NCBI RefSeq assembly: GCF_029784165.1 | Contig: NC_073695.1 | Span: 60,230,469 to 60,294,468 of the forward strand | Source: Wyeomyia smithii | Lineage: Eukaryota; Arthropoda; Insecta; Diptera; Culicidae | Reading direction: 5' to 3' | DNA length: 64,000 nucleotides | Part shown: piece after piece, positions 47,401 to 59,403 of the stretch | How the letters are laid out: each line of letters starts with the position of its first letter | How positions within the stretch are numbered: position 1 is the stretch's first letter | Notes under the pieces: model-generated | Databases searched by the model: none | Seen by the model: only the letters and a program-made list of their open reading frames with translations | Told to the model about the DNA's origin: nothing | Program-made: the position numbers and the translations under genes

Positions 47401-48519
47401 CCATTAGTAATTGAAAATTTCGAGAGGTTGGTCGACCTTCAATCTCAATCCAGATTTATGACTTTATATTTTGACTATATGGCTCAAGATATTAATCCTT
47501 CTTCATACGATTCCTCCAATGTCCAATGTCGCTTAGATACTTCTAATAATGCTATATTCTACGACACCACCATTAAACAAGACATTTCTGGTATCCCGGA
47601 TCAATTGCGACCCCAAGAGATCCCTAAAATTTTTTCCAATAAGTTTCAACATGTTAGTTATAATAAAAGGTTTTACACTGACGGATCTAATCTAGATGAG
47701 TCCACTGGCTTCGGTGTTTTCCACGAAAATTTTACCGCCTCCTACAAACTCGATGCTCCTGCTTCCGTGTACGTCGTAGAGCTTGCTGCCATTCAGTACT
47801 CTCTTGGGATCATCGAAACCCTGCCCATAGACCACTACTTCATCTTCACAGACAGTCTCAGTGCCATTGAGGCTCTGCGATCGATGAAGCCTGTGAAGCA
47901 CACCCCGTATTTCCTGGGGAAAATACGGCGGTTTTTAAGTGCTTTAACAGATAAAAATTACCAATTTACCTTAGCGTGGGTCCCTTCTCATTGTTCCATT
48001 CCGGGCAATGAAAAGGCTGACGCTTTAGCTAAGGTGGGTGCTATTGATGGCGATATTTATGTAAGACCAATTGCTTATGATGAATTTTATAGCATTTTGC
48101 GTCAGAGAACACTCAACAGTTGGCAATCATCATGGAACTTAGATGAACTGGGACGGTGGCTACATTCCATTTTTCCTAAGGTATCGACGAAAGCATGGTT
48201 CAAGGGGTTGGATGTAGGTCGGGACTTCATTCGCGTGATGTCCAGACTTATGTCCAATCACTATACGTTAAACACGCATCTCTTGCGTATAGGGCTTGTA
48301 GACAGTAATCACTGCGTTTGTGGCGATGGCTACCATGACATCGAGCATGTTGTTTGGTCGTGTACCGAATACTGTGGTGTTAGGTCTGAGCTTATAGATT
48401 CCCTTCGGGCCCGAGGAAAACAACCGAACGTACCCGTTAGAGACATTCTGGGAAGCGGTGATCTCCAGTACATGACACAGCTATACGGGTTTATAAAAAA
48501 TGCTGGCATTAAAATTTGA
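44455..48519 (+). pseudogene. ORF2 (endonuclease, reverse transcriptase, RNase H), disrupted
   Basis: The endonuclease starts at 44455 (VTVLQWNCRSI, FALCETFL), is broken by the SINE at 44650-45001, then continues (ILGDFNSHCSLWGS, SDHLPIVIS). The RT is at about 46290-46950 with YRPIAMLSCLRKLMEKMI, FGFRRGKGTNDCL, FMDIKGAFDSV, GLPQGSCLSPLLYNFYV and the active-site block QLADDSVVS (usual Tyr or Phe replaced by Leu). In-frame stops are TAG at 45875-45877, TGA at 46262-46264 and TGA at 46892-46894, and there is a frameshift near 46950. The last part, 47182-48519, keeps a whole RNase H: FYTDGS, VVELAAIQYSL, IFTDSLSAIEAL, WVPSHCSIPGNEKADALAK, so its acidic residues are present. A Cys/His-rich tail (HCVCGDGYHDIEHVVWSC) ends the protein. 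Confidence 0.9.
44650..45001 (+). mobile_element. tRNA-derived SINE inserted in ORF2
   Basis: The duplication atcattcgtcgagat (44635-44649 and 45002-45016) is exact over 15 bp. The 352 bp body begins gcgggggcctagtgtggttg, holds an A-box-like tagtgtggttggta and a B-box ggttcgaatcc, has a tRNA-unrelated body, and ends in gcgagaataaaaaaaaa. A second copy with very few differences is at 53872-54225. Confidence 0.9.
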
Positions 48520-49324
48520 TTTCTTTTATCTATTTGCTAGAATACAATTTCTGTCACAAACTGAAAGAAAATGATACACCCGGCTGGAGACACTAAAACG
48601 AAGACTCGGCATCTCTATGTTTACGCAGACACCTCAGACCAAAACTGCTCAAATAGAACATCACTGGTTAGCCACGTACAAATTAATACATTCTGTAACA
48701 TAAAATAGTTAAAAACAAAATTGTAACACCCCTCCTCTCACCTTAAATCCCCACTAGCTCGTAGTCGGCTGCGAGAATAAAAAAAGGCCTCCCCCTTTTC
48801 CCTGCTAATTTAGAATTTAAAAAAAAATGTACTTGGCTCAGTTAAACATAAATTGTATCGTGCCGTGTCAAATAAACTATTTAAAAACTAGAACTACAGC
48901 GGATACCTAGGTAACCTACTACGACGAGCTGCGGCTACGTTCATTCATGATAATGTGATTCATTCATGATTAACAGTGTGATAAATATGGGGGCTTCGTG
49001 AGATGAATAATTTGAGATGGATATGGAAGCATTGTGAAAAATGGTTTGTTTTACAAAATTCAGGATAAATCTAGCCAATTTCACTAAATATACAATGCTA
49101 AACTATTTCATAAGGGCACGTTAGCATATTTAGTTTATTTGTTCAATGATTTCGTGACCATTTGGTATTCAATCCGTGCTTCCTTCGTGAATATCGGCTT
49201 AATGAGATGAATAATGGAGCAGTTCCCCTACGACAACATGGAAATAAACGACAACCTGCCAACTTGACTTCTCTTCTACTGGACTGGTAGAAACGCTCCT
49301 ACTGGATTGTTAAACTTTGTGATT

Positions 49325-50200
49325 ACAGCTCATCTCCCTTCTCAGTTGCGTGCGACGTTTCTCAAGGCAGTCACCTTGGGCCATATCTTTTTCTGCTGTT
49401 CATGAACGACGTAAATTTGGTCTTAAAATGTCTTAAGTTCTCCTTTGCAGACGATTAAAACTTATTCAACACGATATAAAAAACACTCTTGATTCTACAG
49501 CTCGATTTGGAAGCCTTCAATAACTGGTACCGGATTAACAGGAAGTCACTCAACGTAACTAAGTACTTAGCTATCTCTTTCAATTGCACGATTACAGTTT
49601 ACATAAAGATGTTATGAGACCTCCTTGACCTTGACCTGTTATGAGATGGTAATCAAGGATCTGGGAGTCATGCTCGATTCCAAATTGACCTTCATGCTGC
49701 TTTTGAGTTTCAAGGGCTTCATCGCAACTGGGCTATTAATTTCGCTTCGCAAAAAGCGTTAAAAACGTGCATTGTCCCTTCCTGGTCCATCCTACATTAG
49801 AATACTCCTTCCTACCAAAACACAATACTGAGGATTGAAGCGGTGTAGAACAAATTTCGCTTCGCTTTGCATTGAGACGGTTTCCTTGGCGAGACTCACA
49901 TAACCTACCAAACTATGAAAGTCGCTGCATGCTTATCAATTTACAGCTACTGGAAGAAAGGTAGAATTTGGCCAAAGCGTGCTTCGTTGAAGATCTTCTT
50001 CAGGAAGACATCGATTGTCCTTTATTACTAGGCCTTCTTGTTATGAATTCTAGACGACGCTACCTGCGTTCTCATTAATTTTGGATCAACCGACCTTCAA
50101 GGACTAACGGTGGTCTACACTAACCAGTGCTCAGCCGTGTTTTCAATAACTACTACGATGTATTTAACTTCGATGCGTCCCGTGATAAAAAGAAGCGTTG
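49325..50200 (+). pseudogene. Degenerate reverse transcriptase fragment, CR1/jockey-like
   Basis: Around 49360-49590 the translation reads GSHLGPYLFLLFMNDVNLVL, FSFADD, then LQLDLEAFNNWYRINRKSLN and KYLAISFN. This is the classical RT order GSHLGP, ADD, N-WY-N, K-ISF. Stops and indels follow every few tens of codons, and the rest up to 50.2 kb has only faint similarity. It is older than the I-type element. Confidence 0.5.
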
Positions 50201-50282
50201 CTTGAGAGATTTTTTGTTAATTTAGGCTAATTTAGTTCGCAGGATAGCTGTGAAGTTAGTGATTACATTACATATATACAAT

Positions 50283-50800
50283 ACAGATCAAATGTTCACT
50301 TTGCGACAAATCTGCGATTAATTTAGAGAATTCAACTTGTGGACTCACCATCTGTTTATAGACTCCAGAGCAGTGTACGAGTCAGTTAAGAGAAATGAGG
50401 ATGCGGATACAAAATTAAATGATTGAACATGTGGGAAATACAAAACTTTTTAAGCTGATTCGCACGCTTTCGTGACGATAGATAGTTTAAACCAGGCTGT
50501 CAAACTTATTGTTTAACATAGCATTGGAGGGTTTTTTTCACGTAAGGATGGTGTGTAGGGAGGTGACACCACCATTACGAGATCTCATATGTTCCTAGGT
50601 TTTGTGGATGATATCGACCACCGTTCTACGGTGAAAGAGACCTTTGGACTTCTCAAGAAAAAAAACTGCGAGGATAAAGTAACCAGCTTAGGTCCGCAAC
50701 TTGCAAATCCGTACAAAACTAGCTCTCTATAAAACACTGATTCTCCTAATGGCCCTTTATGGCCATGAAGCATGGACACTGAAAAAAGCTGCTCGGCAAG
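50283..50800 (+). pseudogene. Second RTE-like RT fragment, degenerate
   Basis: The phrases FTLRQIC, FREFNLWTHHL and AVYESVKRNE (about 50295-50400) match the family at 4.79-5.90 kb (FTLRQILDKFREYNLQSHQL, AVYDSVKRNE). Near 50690-50780 a C-terminal part follows: RSATCKSVQN-type remains plus LMALYGHEAWTL. It is heavily deleted between these parts. Confidence 0.65.
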
Positions 50801-50859
50801 CTCTTGTTGGCAATCATAGAGTAGAGATGAACGCACTGTTATATTTTACAATTCATTAG

Positions 50860-53855
50860 GTAAAAATAAAACGAATTGCAGCTAGTAGTTTTCTTTTATG
50901 TTGGTGATTAAAGCAGCGATGTATCAAAAATAAATCCATTCTAAAATAGAAATAGGATTTTAAAATTATTGTGAACGAACATTAAAGACTTATTCTCTTC
51001 AACAAAACACAAAACAACATTACCTAGCGAGTTCCAAAAACATCGATTTCATTGATAGTTGAAAACAAGTTGTTTACATTGATCAAAATAATACATATAT
51101 CTGCATTCTCAATCACTATGGCTTCATAAATACGTCAGAACACCTTCCGTGCTCAATCTACAAAGTGAATGAGAAAGGTTGAATGATCTTGTCAGATGGT
51201 TTTGCGGATATCTAATTGTTCTAGAAAGACATTATGCTCCGATCTCACAAACTCAGTAGAACGTAGATACTAAGGAAAAAAGATTTTTATTTCCTGATAT
51301 TTCCAGACCTGCTAGATGATTCACTCAGCATCACGCCTGTCAGCTTGATCGTCAGCTATTTAATAGCCTACTCTATGGGTGTTCAATTTGATCCACGCGC
51401 CCGCCTTATCGGAACCATTAGCGATCAACCGTCGATTACGGAAGATGAAAAATGCTCGATTAGAAACCGTTCAACCTGTGTTTCCTGTGTGTGTTTGTTT
51501 TATTCTCCCATTTATGATTTATTCTACCTTCTCATCAGTCATTGAAGAATCATTTTTTTTCCGTGAGTAAGTTGCAAGCGGATCGACGGTAGCGGCTGAG
51601 TCTCGCTGCTATTTCGATGTAATCGATTGGAGGATTTTGACAATCGGTAAAATGGCACTAGAATTAGGTCACTTTTGCTTCCAGTCTTCACGGTAACAAA
51701 AAAGTTCCTGCATTCTATTTCATCATTCGATCGGAAGGCAATCATGCATTACATCCGCTAACTGGTCGAAACACGCTCGGTTGAACCTTGCCAGTCGACC
51801 GCGGTAAAGATCGTACCGAATGGCAAGGCCGTCAAGCAACGGGGACAACTGCTGGACACAAAACGCTCGTGTGCTGTTTATGGCACGACTCGCCAAGGCA
51901 TACCCCGGTAGTGATAGCACGGGCGCAGGCTGACACTGTTTCTGTCTACACATATGCTGAAATAGAGTGCTAACGAGATTGGCACCAGCGGACTGACTGG
52001 CTACAGGCGGTGATGGCCCCGAAGCAACAACAGCAGAAGCAGCAGCAGCGACGGGTGCAGCTTAAACTCGAGGCAACAGATTGATGGTTGTTTTGTTACT
52101 ATTTAATAATCATCACTACATTGTCGTTCCGCTCATATGGACCGACAGACACTGACCGATCGGCACCGGCTGATAGTGGACGGCCGGCTATCACTGCGAT
52201 ACGGCACTAAAACGAGGACGTGATGCGACAATTACGATTGCAACCCGTGCAAATGATGGCCTGTTTGTTTTTTTTCTTCTGGGTACCTAGTCAGTGAATA
52301 AGTTTGTATTACCGTTGTTATAAAAAAACTTAGATGTTTTTTTTCGTTCCATTAGTTCGATTTCTCAACTAAAATTACAAGGTAAGTGCTACGGATAAGT
52401 AAAATTTGCAGTAATTCGCCGAACGATTTACAACGCATCATTATTTATCGAAAACTTAAGGAAACCCAGCCAAAGCTGTCCCCCCGTTGTCGGGGTTTAG
52501 CCACGAGAGCCAAGTGTCACCTCAAATATAGGATCACTCTCTGCGCACGATGTTCCATGTCAGCACTACTACTGCATGCTGAAAAACGTAGTATTGCAGG
52601 TCATTTATCTTGTTGGCAATTTCCGCCTTGGGGATACTCTGCAAATAGAACGTGGCAGACACTGACCGAAATATTTTCGAGGGTGTACGAGCGGATTGTA
52701 GGTACCTCAAAATAGAACCAAACACAACTTACATTGTAAGAGCGGCTAGCAGCACGTTACGGATCGGATTGTCTTCTTCCACACATGAAGAATTCATCTT
52801 TTCTAACATCTGCGAGCGGAGATTTTGTCGATCTACAATTTGCATTCCGTATGGTCAATGCTTCGCCTCGACAATGTACAAGTGACACGATTGTGCAGCT
52901 GAACCCGAAGTGAAATGCTAATATCTGTGACACCTAGGTTCACCCGTAGAAGATGTTTTTTTTGCATAACGTCTATCCCTATTCTACAATCACGTCGCAA
53001 AAAGAGAGGTTTACATAAATACGCAGTTGAATAATTGCAGTCGATGCACTCGGGTCAAGATAAGTTGCTGCAATCAGTTCATGCTTACAATAACAAACAG
53101 TAACTCGTACAATGTTACCAGGCTAGGAATGTTAAACTACTTCGTAGTGAAATATTCCAACAAATTTACGAATGTAACATTGAATCAACAACCTCTCAAC
53201 GAATTCGGGGTCTATATATTATTCTGTTACATTCTGCTTGATTTGATACATTTTTCTACTATTTTCTTAGATACATTTAAACATTATTGATGTTCAAAAT
53301 GAAATAATCATATTGTTTATCTTGAAATTTGATTTTTTTTGATAAACCATATACAGAAAAATATTGGAACGATTAGAACATAAATAAAGTCACACAGGAC
53401 TAAGCCAGAACGTAGCATTTAAAGATCGCAACGGTTTTTGTTAAAAATCATTTTCCTTATTTTATCCTTAATCCTTTCAAGCCATTTTTCATTTTTGTTA
53501 AACAACAGCATGACCAGTTTGATGCAGCATCAATGTATTGCCAGTCTAAAAATTTGTTTGTTAATCAAATGTTTTTGTTTCTATTCATGATGACACATCT
53601 CAAACAGACCGTTCTATAAACTTAATTTGCGATTTCAATTTGGATGAAAGAATGAATTTATTTGAAGTTTTCGTTTCTGGTACATAATAAAAATCCTACT
53701 TAAAAATTATTGTCCCTAGCACATTCAACCTTTAAATTAAGCACTTTACTTCTGCATATGTTGCCTCGTTTTCGGTACAACTGACTTTTCCTCTCCAATG
53801 TAGATTATATTTATTCTTTTAAGTGCGTTTTGAGTTCCATAAATTGTTCGATTTC
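50860..53855. other. Unassigned intergenic sequence
   Basis: No gene recognised. The part at 51560-52260 is GC-balanced, with a CAA/CAG run at about 52022-52052 in a short frame that has a stop soon on each side. The rest is AT-rich. Overlapping ORFs on both strands carry no domains. Confidence 0.35.
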
Positions 53856-53871
53856 TTCAAATATATTTCTT

Positions 53872-54225
53872 TGAGCGGGGGCCTAGTGTGGTTGGTAACG
53901 TCTCCGCCAACCACGTTCGACGCCTGGGTTCGAATCCCACCGCCGACATAGGTGTCGATAGTTGGGAGGTGGCGTGATCCACTCACAACCGACCCAACTG
54001 GTCTAGATTCAATCCTAGCCGACACCGGGAGATTTTCTGAGGCGAAAAAATTTCTGGGATCACGCCTTCCATCGCATGAGGAAGTAAAGCCGTTGGCGCC
54101 GGTCCGTTAATAAACGGGTCGTGAGTTAGGGTCCTGGGTGTGGAGTCTGCCTTTCTGGGCGTCGGTGATTGGCCACAACAGTGGCGGAACTAGACCGACG
54201 GAAAATAAGCGAGAATAAAAAAAAT
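53872..54225 (+). mobile_element. tRNA-derived SINE, second copy
   Basis: Nearly identical to 44650-45001: same gcgggggcctagtgtggttg head, ggttcgaatcc B-box, body and gcgagaataaaa tail. The duplication atatatttctt (53861-53871 and 54226-54236) flanks it. The high identity between copies 9 kb apart suggests recent activity of the family or local conversion. Confidence 0.88.
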
Positions 54226-54239
54226 ATATATTTCTTCAA

Positions 54240-55940
54240 CAATCCGATTTATTATCGATGTTCAGCATTCAACTTTCTAACTTAAATGTCCCAAGTAACC
54301 AAAAGTGCGGACAAAAGTATATTGCGTAGCCCAACCATGAGCAAACATGCGTGACGGTCGGCTGGGTTCATTTTTATTTTTTTCGGGTTGAAGATGCAAA
54401 GCAAACAACGCAATCTACTTTCCTACCTAGATGCTCCCCTCATTTGACACACAGTGAATGCACTGAAGTGAGCTCTGTTGTGTAGTTACTGAGCGTGGTG
54501 TCCTTTCGTGGGAGAAAGTTCACACCAGTTTTTTATCTTCCTGGGAGAATAATTCATATTCCATCACAGTGTTTTTTGCATGCTCCTTTGATACACATGA
54601 TTCGCTGCTCTCTTCAAGCAAGTACGTTACTTTGCCCATCAATCTGAGAGCAGTTGTTTTCGCAGTGAAAGAGATTCCTCTACACGCTAGTGATTCTCTG
54701 AGGAGATATGACAAATCTTCTAAGGACCATGAATAGAGTCTAGTTTGCATTCGATGGTTGAACTCCGAGAAGCAGCTTCTTGACTGAATTAAAAGGTTCA
54801 TATTGAGTTCGCTTGTTCAGCTCGATAAAAAACAATTTGCAATATTCCGATGCAGAGGCGAATGCCAAATTAGGCAAAGCCTCTTTAAAACAAAAACAAA
54901 AAAAAAATTGCAATATTCTGATGTATTGTTTTTTAATCTATATCATTCGTGTATCCATGATAAATATATCAGAAAATCTGGATCAACGAAACAATGGTTG
55001 GCTTGTTATTCATTTTCATGTTTTTTTTTTAAACCACGAGCCTAGAAGTCGATTCCTCCCACTTTGAAACCTGGATCCATACTAATACTCATTTTCCGCA
55101 AAATGTATGAGGTCTGCACTGATGTTACTCAATGCGCTGATTTTTGCTTGTTTCTTACTTTCCTGTTTATTGCTGGCGATTATCTCGGGACTCTTTTTTC
55201 CGGACAAGTTTACACACCTGAGAGACCATTCCGCAGAAGGGACTTCCTGTAGCAGAGCAGAGTGAACGATGGGCTGTTTAATCCAGTGCAATTTATAGCC
55301 GCACAATTCAATGCTGACTAATGCTTCAATGCTGACCTGACTTTTCGATTTTGAAATTTCGATTGATGCCTCCAAACGACGACTCTCTTGTAGAAGATAA
55401 CCTTTCTAAGATGTTTGGTGTAATTGTGTATGTAACCTAAATTCATTATATCATTAAGACCATACCTGTGTCAGATGACTTTACAGATAAAAGACAAATA
55501 ACAAATAACTTGAATTCCAGACGAAGCTTACGCGATTTTTTTTTGACTTCCAAGTTTAGGGACATGCGGAACTCAATGTGAGCAGCAAGCTCACAGCAGA
55601 AGAGACTATCATAAAAATATAATATGAATAACCAATACCTTATTTTGGTCTTAATATGGTTTATATAGTTAGTAAAATAACAAAAAAAATCAGAAATATA
55701 GTTCCTCCAAGACATGAAGTCTTCACAAATTACAAATTTTGATATTCAGAATAGCAAATCACAATTTTTTATATTCTGAATAGCATACCAATAATTTGCA
55801 TTGCAAATGACAAAAATAACTGGCTCAGATATTCTATGTTCTCTATTCTATCTTATATAACATTTTTTGTTCCACGTTCGTTTTAGAAACGAGTCTAAAG
55901 ATCATAAGAATCATACGAAATTATTTTTTGTAGCTCACAG
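54240..55940. other. Unassigned AT-rich sequence
   Basis: Only short broken frames. No recognisable transposon ends or tandem repeats seen. Confidence 0.4.
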
Positions 55941-55942
55941 TG

Positions 55943-56051
55943 GGGGAACCGCTCCTGTATTTATTTTCATAGTAAAATTTGACGGTAAATTCGACAAATA
56001 AGAGTGATGAGATGAATAGAGGTGCTCATATGAATATAGGAGCGGTTCCCC
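55943..56051. mobile_element. Short MITE, TIR ggggaaccgctcct
   Basis: The ends ggggaaccgctcc and ggagcggttcccc are complementary and enclose about 109 bp. The internal motif gatgagatgaat matches the sub-terminal part of the 41862-49228 MITE, so both belong to one family. TA follows the right end. Confidence 0.75.
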
Positions 56052-56815
56052 TAACTAATAAAAGGCCGATATGCGAATGAAAAACCAAAATTCATTCTTT
56101 AAAAATTATCTTAAATTGAGAACCACCCAATTTGAGCTCATAAAAGCGTCAAAAGGCCAAAATAAACTTATTTCCGGACTCAAACTAGCGAAAAACGAGG
56201 CTGAATGGAAAAATCATCCCATACTGAGCTCAGAATGTTGAGGATTGTTTTTTATGATAAACTTTCATAACAAACTAAATATAAAATGGTCCTGAAATGC
56301 ACTACGTATCACAGAAAAGTATTTGTTAAAACCAGAAACAACAAAATAGATCTCAATTTACGCTTAGAATGACTCTATTAAACTCTTCTTAAGTACCGGA
56401 AAGCGAAGTAAGAAGATGAGAAATACGGAAAAAAAGTTTTAAATCAAAACGCGATAGTATTCTTCTCTAAAAGGAAATGGATTCAAATCCAGTGCAAACT
56501 GGTTAAAACGTTTTTTACTGCTAGGCAGTATCAGAAAAAGTCAAATCAAGCTCAATGGCGATAAACGTTTCCCAAGGACAGAAAAGGAAAAAGTAAATGA
56601 TCGCAAATGCAGTGGATAAATTGCTTGTAGACGTCAAGAAAAATAACGAATGTATGGTAAAACTATGATAGATAACTGAGTTTTATAAATTTCCCTTGAA
56701 ACTATATTATGTATATTAGCTCACTTGCAAAAAAAAACGCTTTGGCGAACGGCTTTCCGGCAGTCAACCGGAATATTCATCATAGCAGACGAAAACATGC
56801 GTGTAGGAATGTTTT

Positions 56816-59346
56816 GCCTTTCTCCTAGAAAGGTATAGCAATCACTGGGAAAACCAAAGGTATAAAAGTAGTCCCAATGGCTGAATGTCATATACCACTC
56901 GACCTCTTTCGACGAACTGAGCATTTTCTGTATGTATGTATATATGTGTGTATGTGTGTATGTGTGTGTGTGTATGTGCAACTTTTTTTTCTCACTCACT
57001 TTTCTCAGAGATGGCTGGACCGATTTTCAAAAAAATAATTGCAAATGAAAGGTTAAGTTGCGCCATAGGTTGCTATTGAATTTCATTGTAATCGGATTTT
57101 TGGTTTAGAGGTTATGTATCAAAATGTAAAAATCACGAAACATCAATATCTCAGAAACCACACAACCGATTTCAATAAAACTGGTTTAAAATGATCGGGC
57201 TGTCTCCAGAACCCTTAATTCTTAAATTTCGTTATGATTGAACATATGGTTCAAAAGTTATGTAAAGAATAGTTTTCCTGAGGTTGTTTAAACTCACTCA
57301 TTTTTCTCAGAGGTGGCTGAACCGATTTTCACAAAATTAGTGTCAAATGAAAGGTCTAGTTGCCCCATAAGTTGCTATTGAATTTCATTATAATCGGATT
57401 GTAACTTTGTCCGTTGTTCATAAGAATGTGAAATCACATAATGAAAGTAAACATATTGACTTTCGTCTAACGATCACTGGCTAATTAAAAGGTAGAAAAG
57501 TAATCCAAATGGCCGAATGTCATATACTACTTGACTCAGTTTGACGAATCGAGCATTTTCTGCCTGTATGCATGTATGCATGTATAGGTGTATATGTTTG
57601 TGTGTGTGGGTGTGTACGTGTGTATGTGCATCTTTTATTCGCACTCACTTTTCTCAGAGATGGTCTGACCGATTCTTTCTACCTTGGTGTCAAATGAAGG
57701 GTCCGTTTAGATTGCTATTGAATTTCATTGTAATCAAACTTTTAGTTTCGGCGCTGCGTCAAAATGTAAAAATCACTCTCATATCTCAGAAGCTATGAAC
57801 ATAGTTGAATTTAAATTAATGGGCTTTCAAACCCTTAAACAATGAATTACATAATGTTTAAACATGTGGTTTGAAAGTTATAGAAAGAAACGTAGCCCGC
57901 AGACTGTTTAAAACTATAGCTACGATCAAAATATGTGGCCTCAACATCATTTCAATTTGATATTGTACTATTTCAATGTTTGCGGCCTTGCTCGGGATTG
58001 AAGTTGAAATTAAAATTCATTTATATCATTTCACTTTTTGCCTTTCTCCTAGAAAGGTATAGCAATCACTGCAAAAAGTAAAGGTATAAAAGTGCTCAAA
58101 AGGGCCGAATGTCGTATATCACTCGACTCAGTTCGACGAGCTGAGCATTTTCTGCATGTGTGTGTAACGCTCTCCCAATCTCATTCGATTTTCTCAAAGA
58201 TGGCTGGACCGATATCAATGAAATTAATTGCAAATGAAAGGTCTAGTTGCCCTATAAGAACCCATTGAATTTTATTGTAATCTGATTTCTAGTTTAAAGG
58301 TTTTGTATCAAAATGTAAAAATCACGAAACATCAATATCTCAGAAACTACACAACCGATTTGAACAAAAATGGTTTTAAATGAACGGGCTACCTAAAAAA
58401 CCCTTAACTTTTGAATTTTACGAAGATTGAACATGTGGTTCATAAGTTATGAAAAGAAACGTGTTCTGGAGACTATTTAATCTCACTCATGTTTCTCAGA
58501 GATGGCTGGACCGATTTTCATAAAATCAGTGTCATATGGAAGGTCTTGTTGCCCCATAAGATTCTGTTGATTTTTTTTGCAAACGGATTATTACTTTGCC
58601 TGTTGTGTTTAAAAATGTGAAATCCGGCTGTGAAAAGAAACATATTCCGAAGACTACTTGGACTCATTCACTTTTCTCAGAGATGGTTGACCCGATTTCC
58701 ATAGAATTAGTATCAAATGAAAGGTCTAGCTGCCTCATAACACCCTATTGAACTGAATTTTACTGCAATCGGACTGTAACTTCGTCTGTAATGTATCGAA
58801 ATGTGAAAATCACGAAACTTCATTATCTTAGAAACTACACAAGCGATTTGAACAATATTGATATCAGATAAACGGGCTAGTTAAGGGTTAACTGATGAAT
58901 TATGATTGAACACGTGGTTTCAAAGTTTGGCTGCCCTATACGTTCCCTTTTCATTTGATTGTAATCGAACTTAAGCAACCGTTATGTTTTAATTTGTAAA
59001 ACAACGAAAGTCTATCTCAAGTATTGCACGACTTTTTGAACATAACTAGTGTCCTACAAACGAGTCATCTCTCAAACTTACAAATAACAAACTTCATAAC
59101 AATTTGATATGCTATTCAAAAGTTTTGGAAAGAAAGGAAATTCAAAGACTATTAAACACTATACCTGCTTTGATCAATATAAATGGCCTCAACATGATTT
59201 AAATGTGGTATCGTACTATCTGAACGTTCCCGGTATCGCTCGTGATTAAATTGTTCGAAGCATTCATGTAAATCTATTTTTACAAATAATAAGTTTGAAT
59301 GAGAAAGGCTGAGTCTGACCGCTAGGTGGATTAATCCAGGTTTTTA
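56816..59346. repeat. Noncoding dispersed-repeat block of about 300 bp subrepeats
   Basis: The head gcctttctcctagaaaggta followed by tagcaatcact occurs at 56816 and again at 58040, with a partial head at about 57475. The phrase cacttttctcagagatggct with accgat(t) recurs about six times (near 56997, 57297, 57648, 58185, 58490, 58672), each followed by aatgaaaggtctagttgcc. The block ends with gaatgagaaaggctgagtct. gcctttctc and gagaaaggc are short inverted ends. A (TG)n stretch sits after each head. I recall similar sequence as abundant in Aedes; that is memory, not a search. Confidence 0.75.
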
Positions 59347-59403
59347 AGTTCTTTCTTCGTTTTATTTATCATTTACTTCTGAGTTTTCGCGACAAAATTG
59401 TTG

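Larger units (their letters stand above)
42402..48891 (+). mobile_element. I-clade-like non-LTR retrotransposon with RNase H, near full length
   Basis: A 13 bp duplication, aactacagcggat (42389-42401 and 48892-48904), bounds 6490 bp. The order is 5' UTR (42402-43135, containing a TTA/TTG-type microsatellite), ORF1 with three CCHC knuckles, an ORF2 with endonuclease, RT and RNase H, and a 3' UTR (48520-48891) with no long poly(A). An RNase H plus a CCHC gag places it near the I clade (MosquI-like); exact placement is inference. Its low divergence from an open frame and clear target duplication suggest a fairly recent insertion. A SINE later inserted in the endonuclease. Confidence 0.9.
41862..49228. 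mobile_element. MITE with TIR ggggaactgctcc, interrupted by a 6.5 kb retrotransposon
   Basis: The left end ggggaactgctccattattc (41862 on) and right end gaataatggagcagttcccc (to 49228) are exact complements that continue into atctca/tgagat, with TA outside each. Excluding the non-LTR element and one target copy, the MITE is about 0.86 kb. A short relative is at 55943-56051. It shows that a TA-flanked element was present before the retrotransposon landed. Confidence 0.85.

Noticed and set aside
52018..52085. Gln-rich coding exon
   Set aside because: A CAA/CAG run in a frame with a stop close upstream and a TGA soon after; no splice partners or protein similarity seen.
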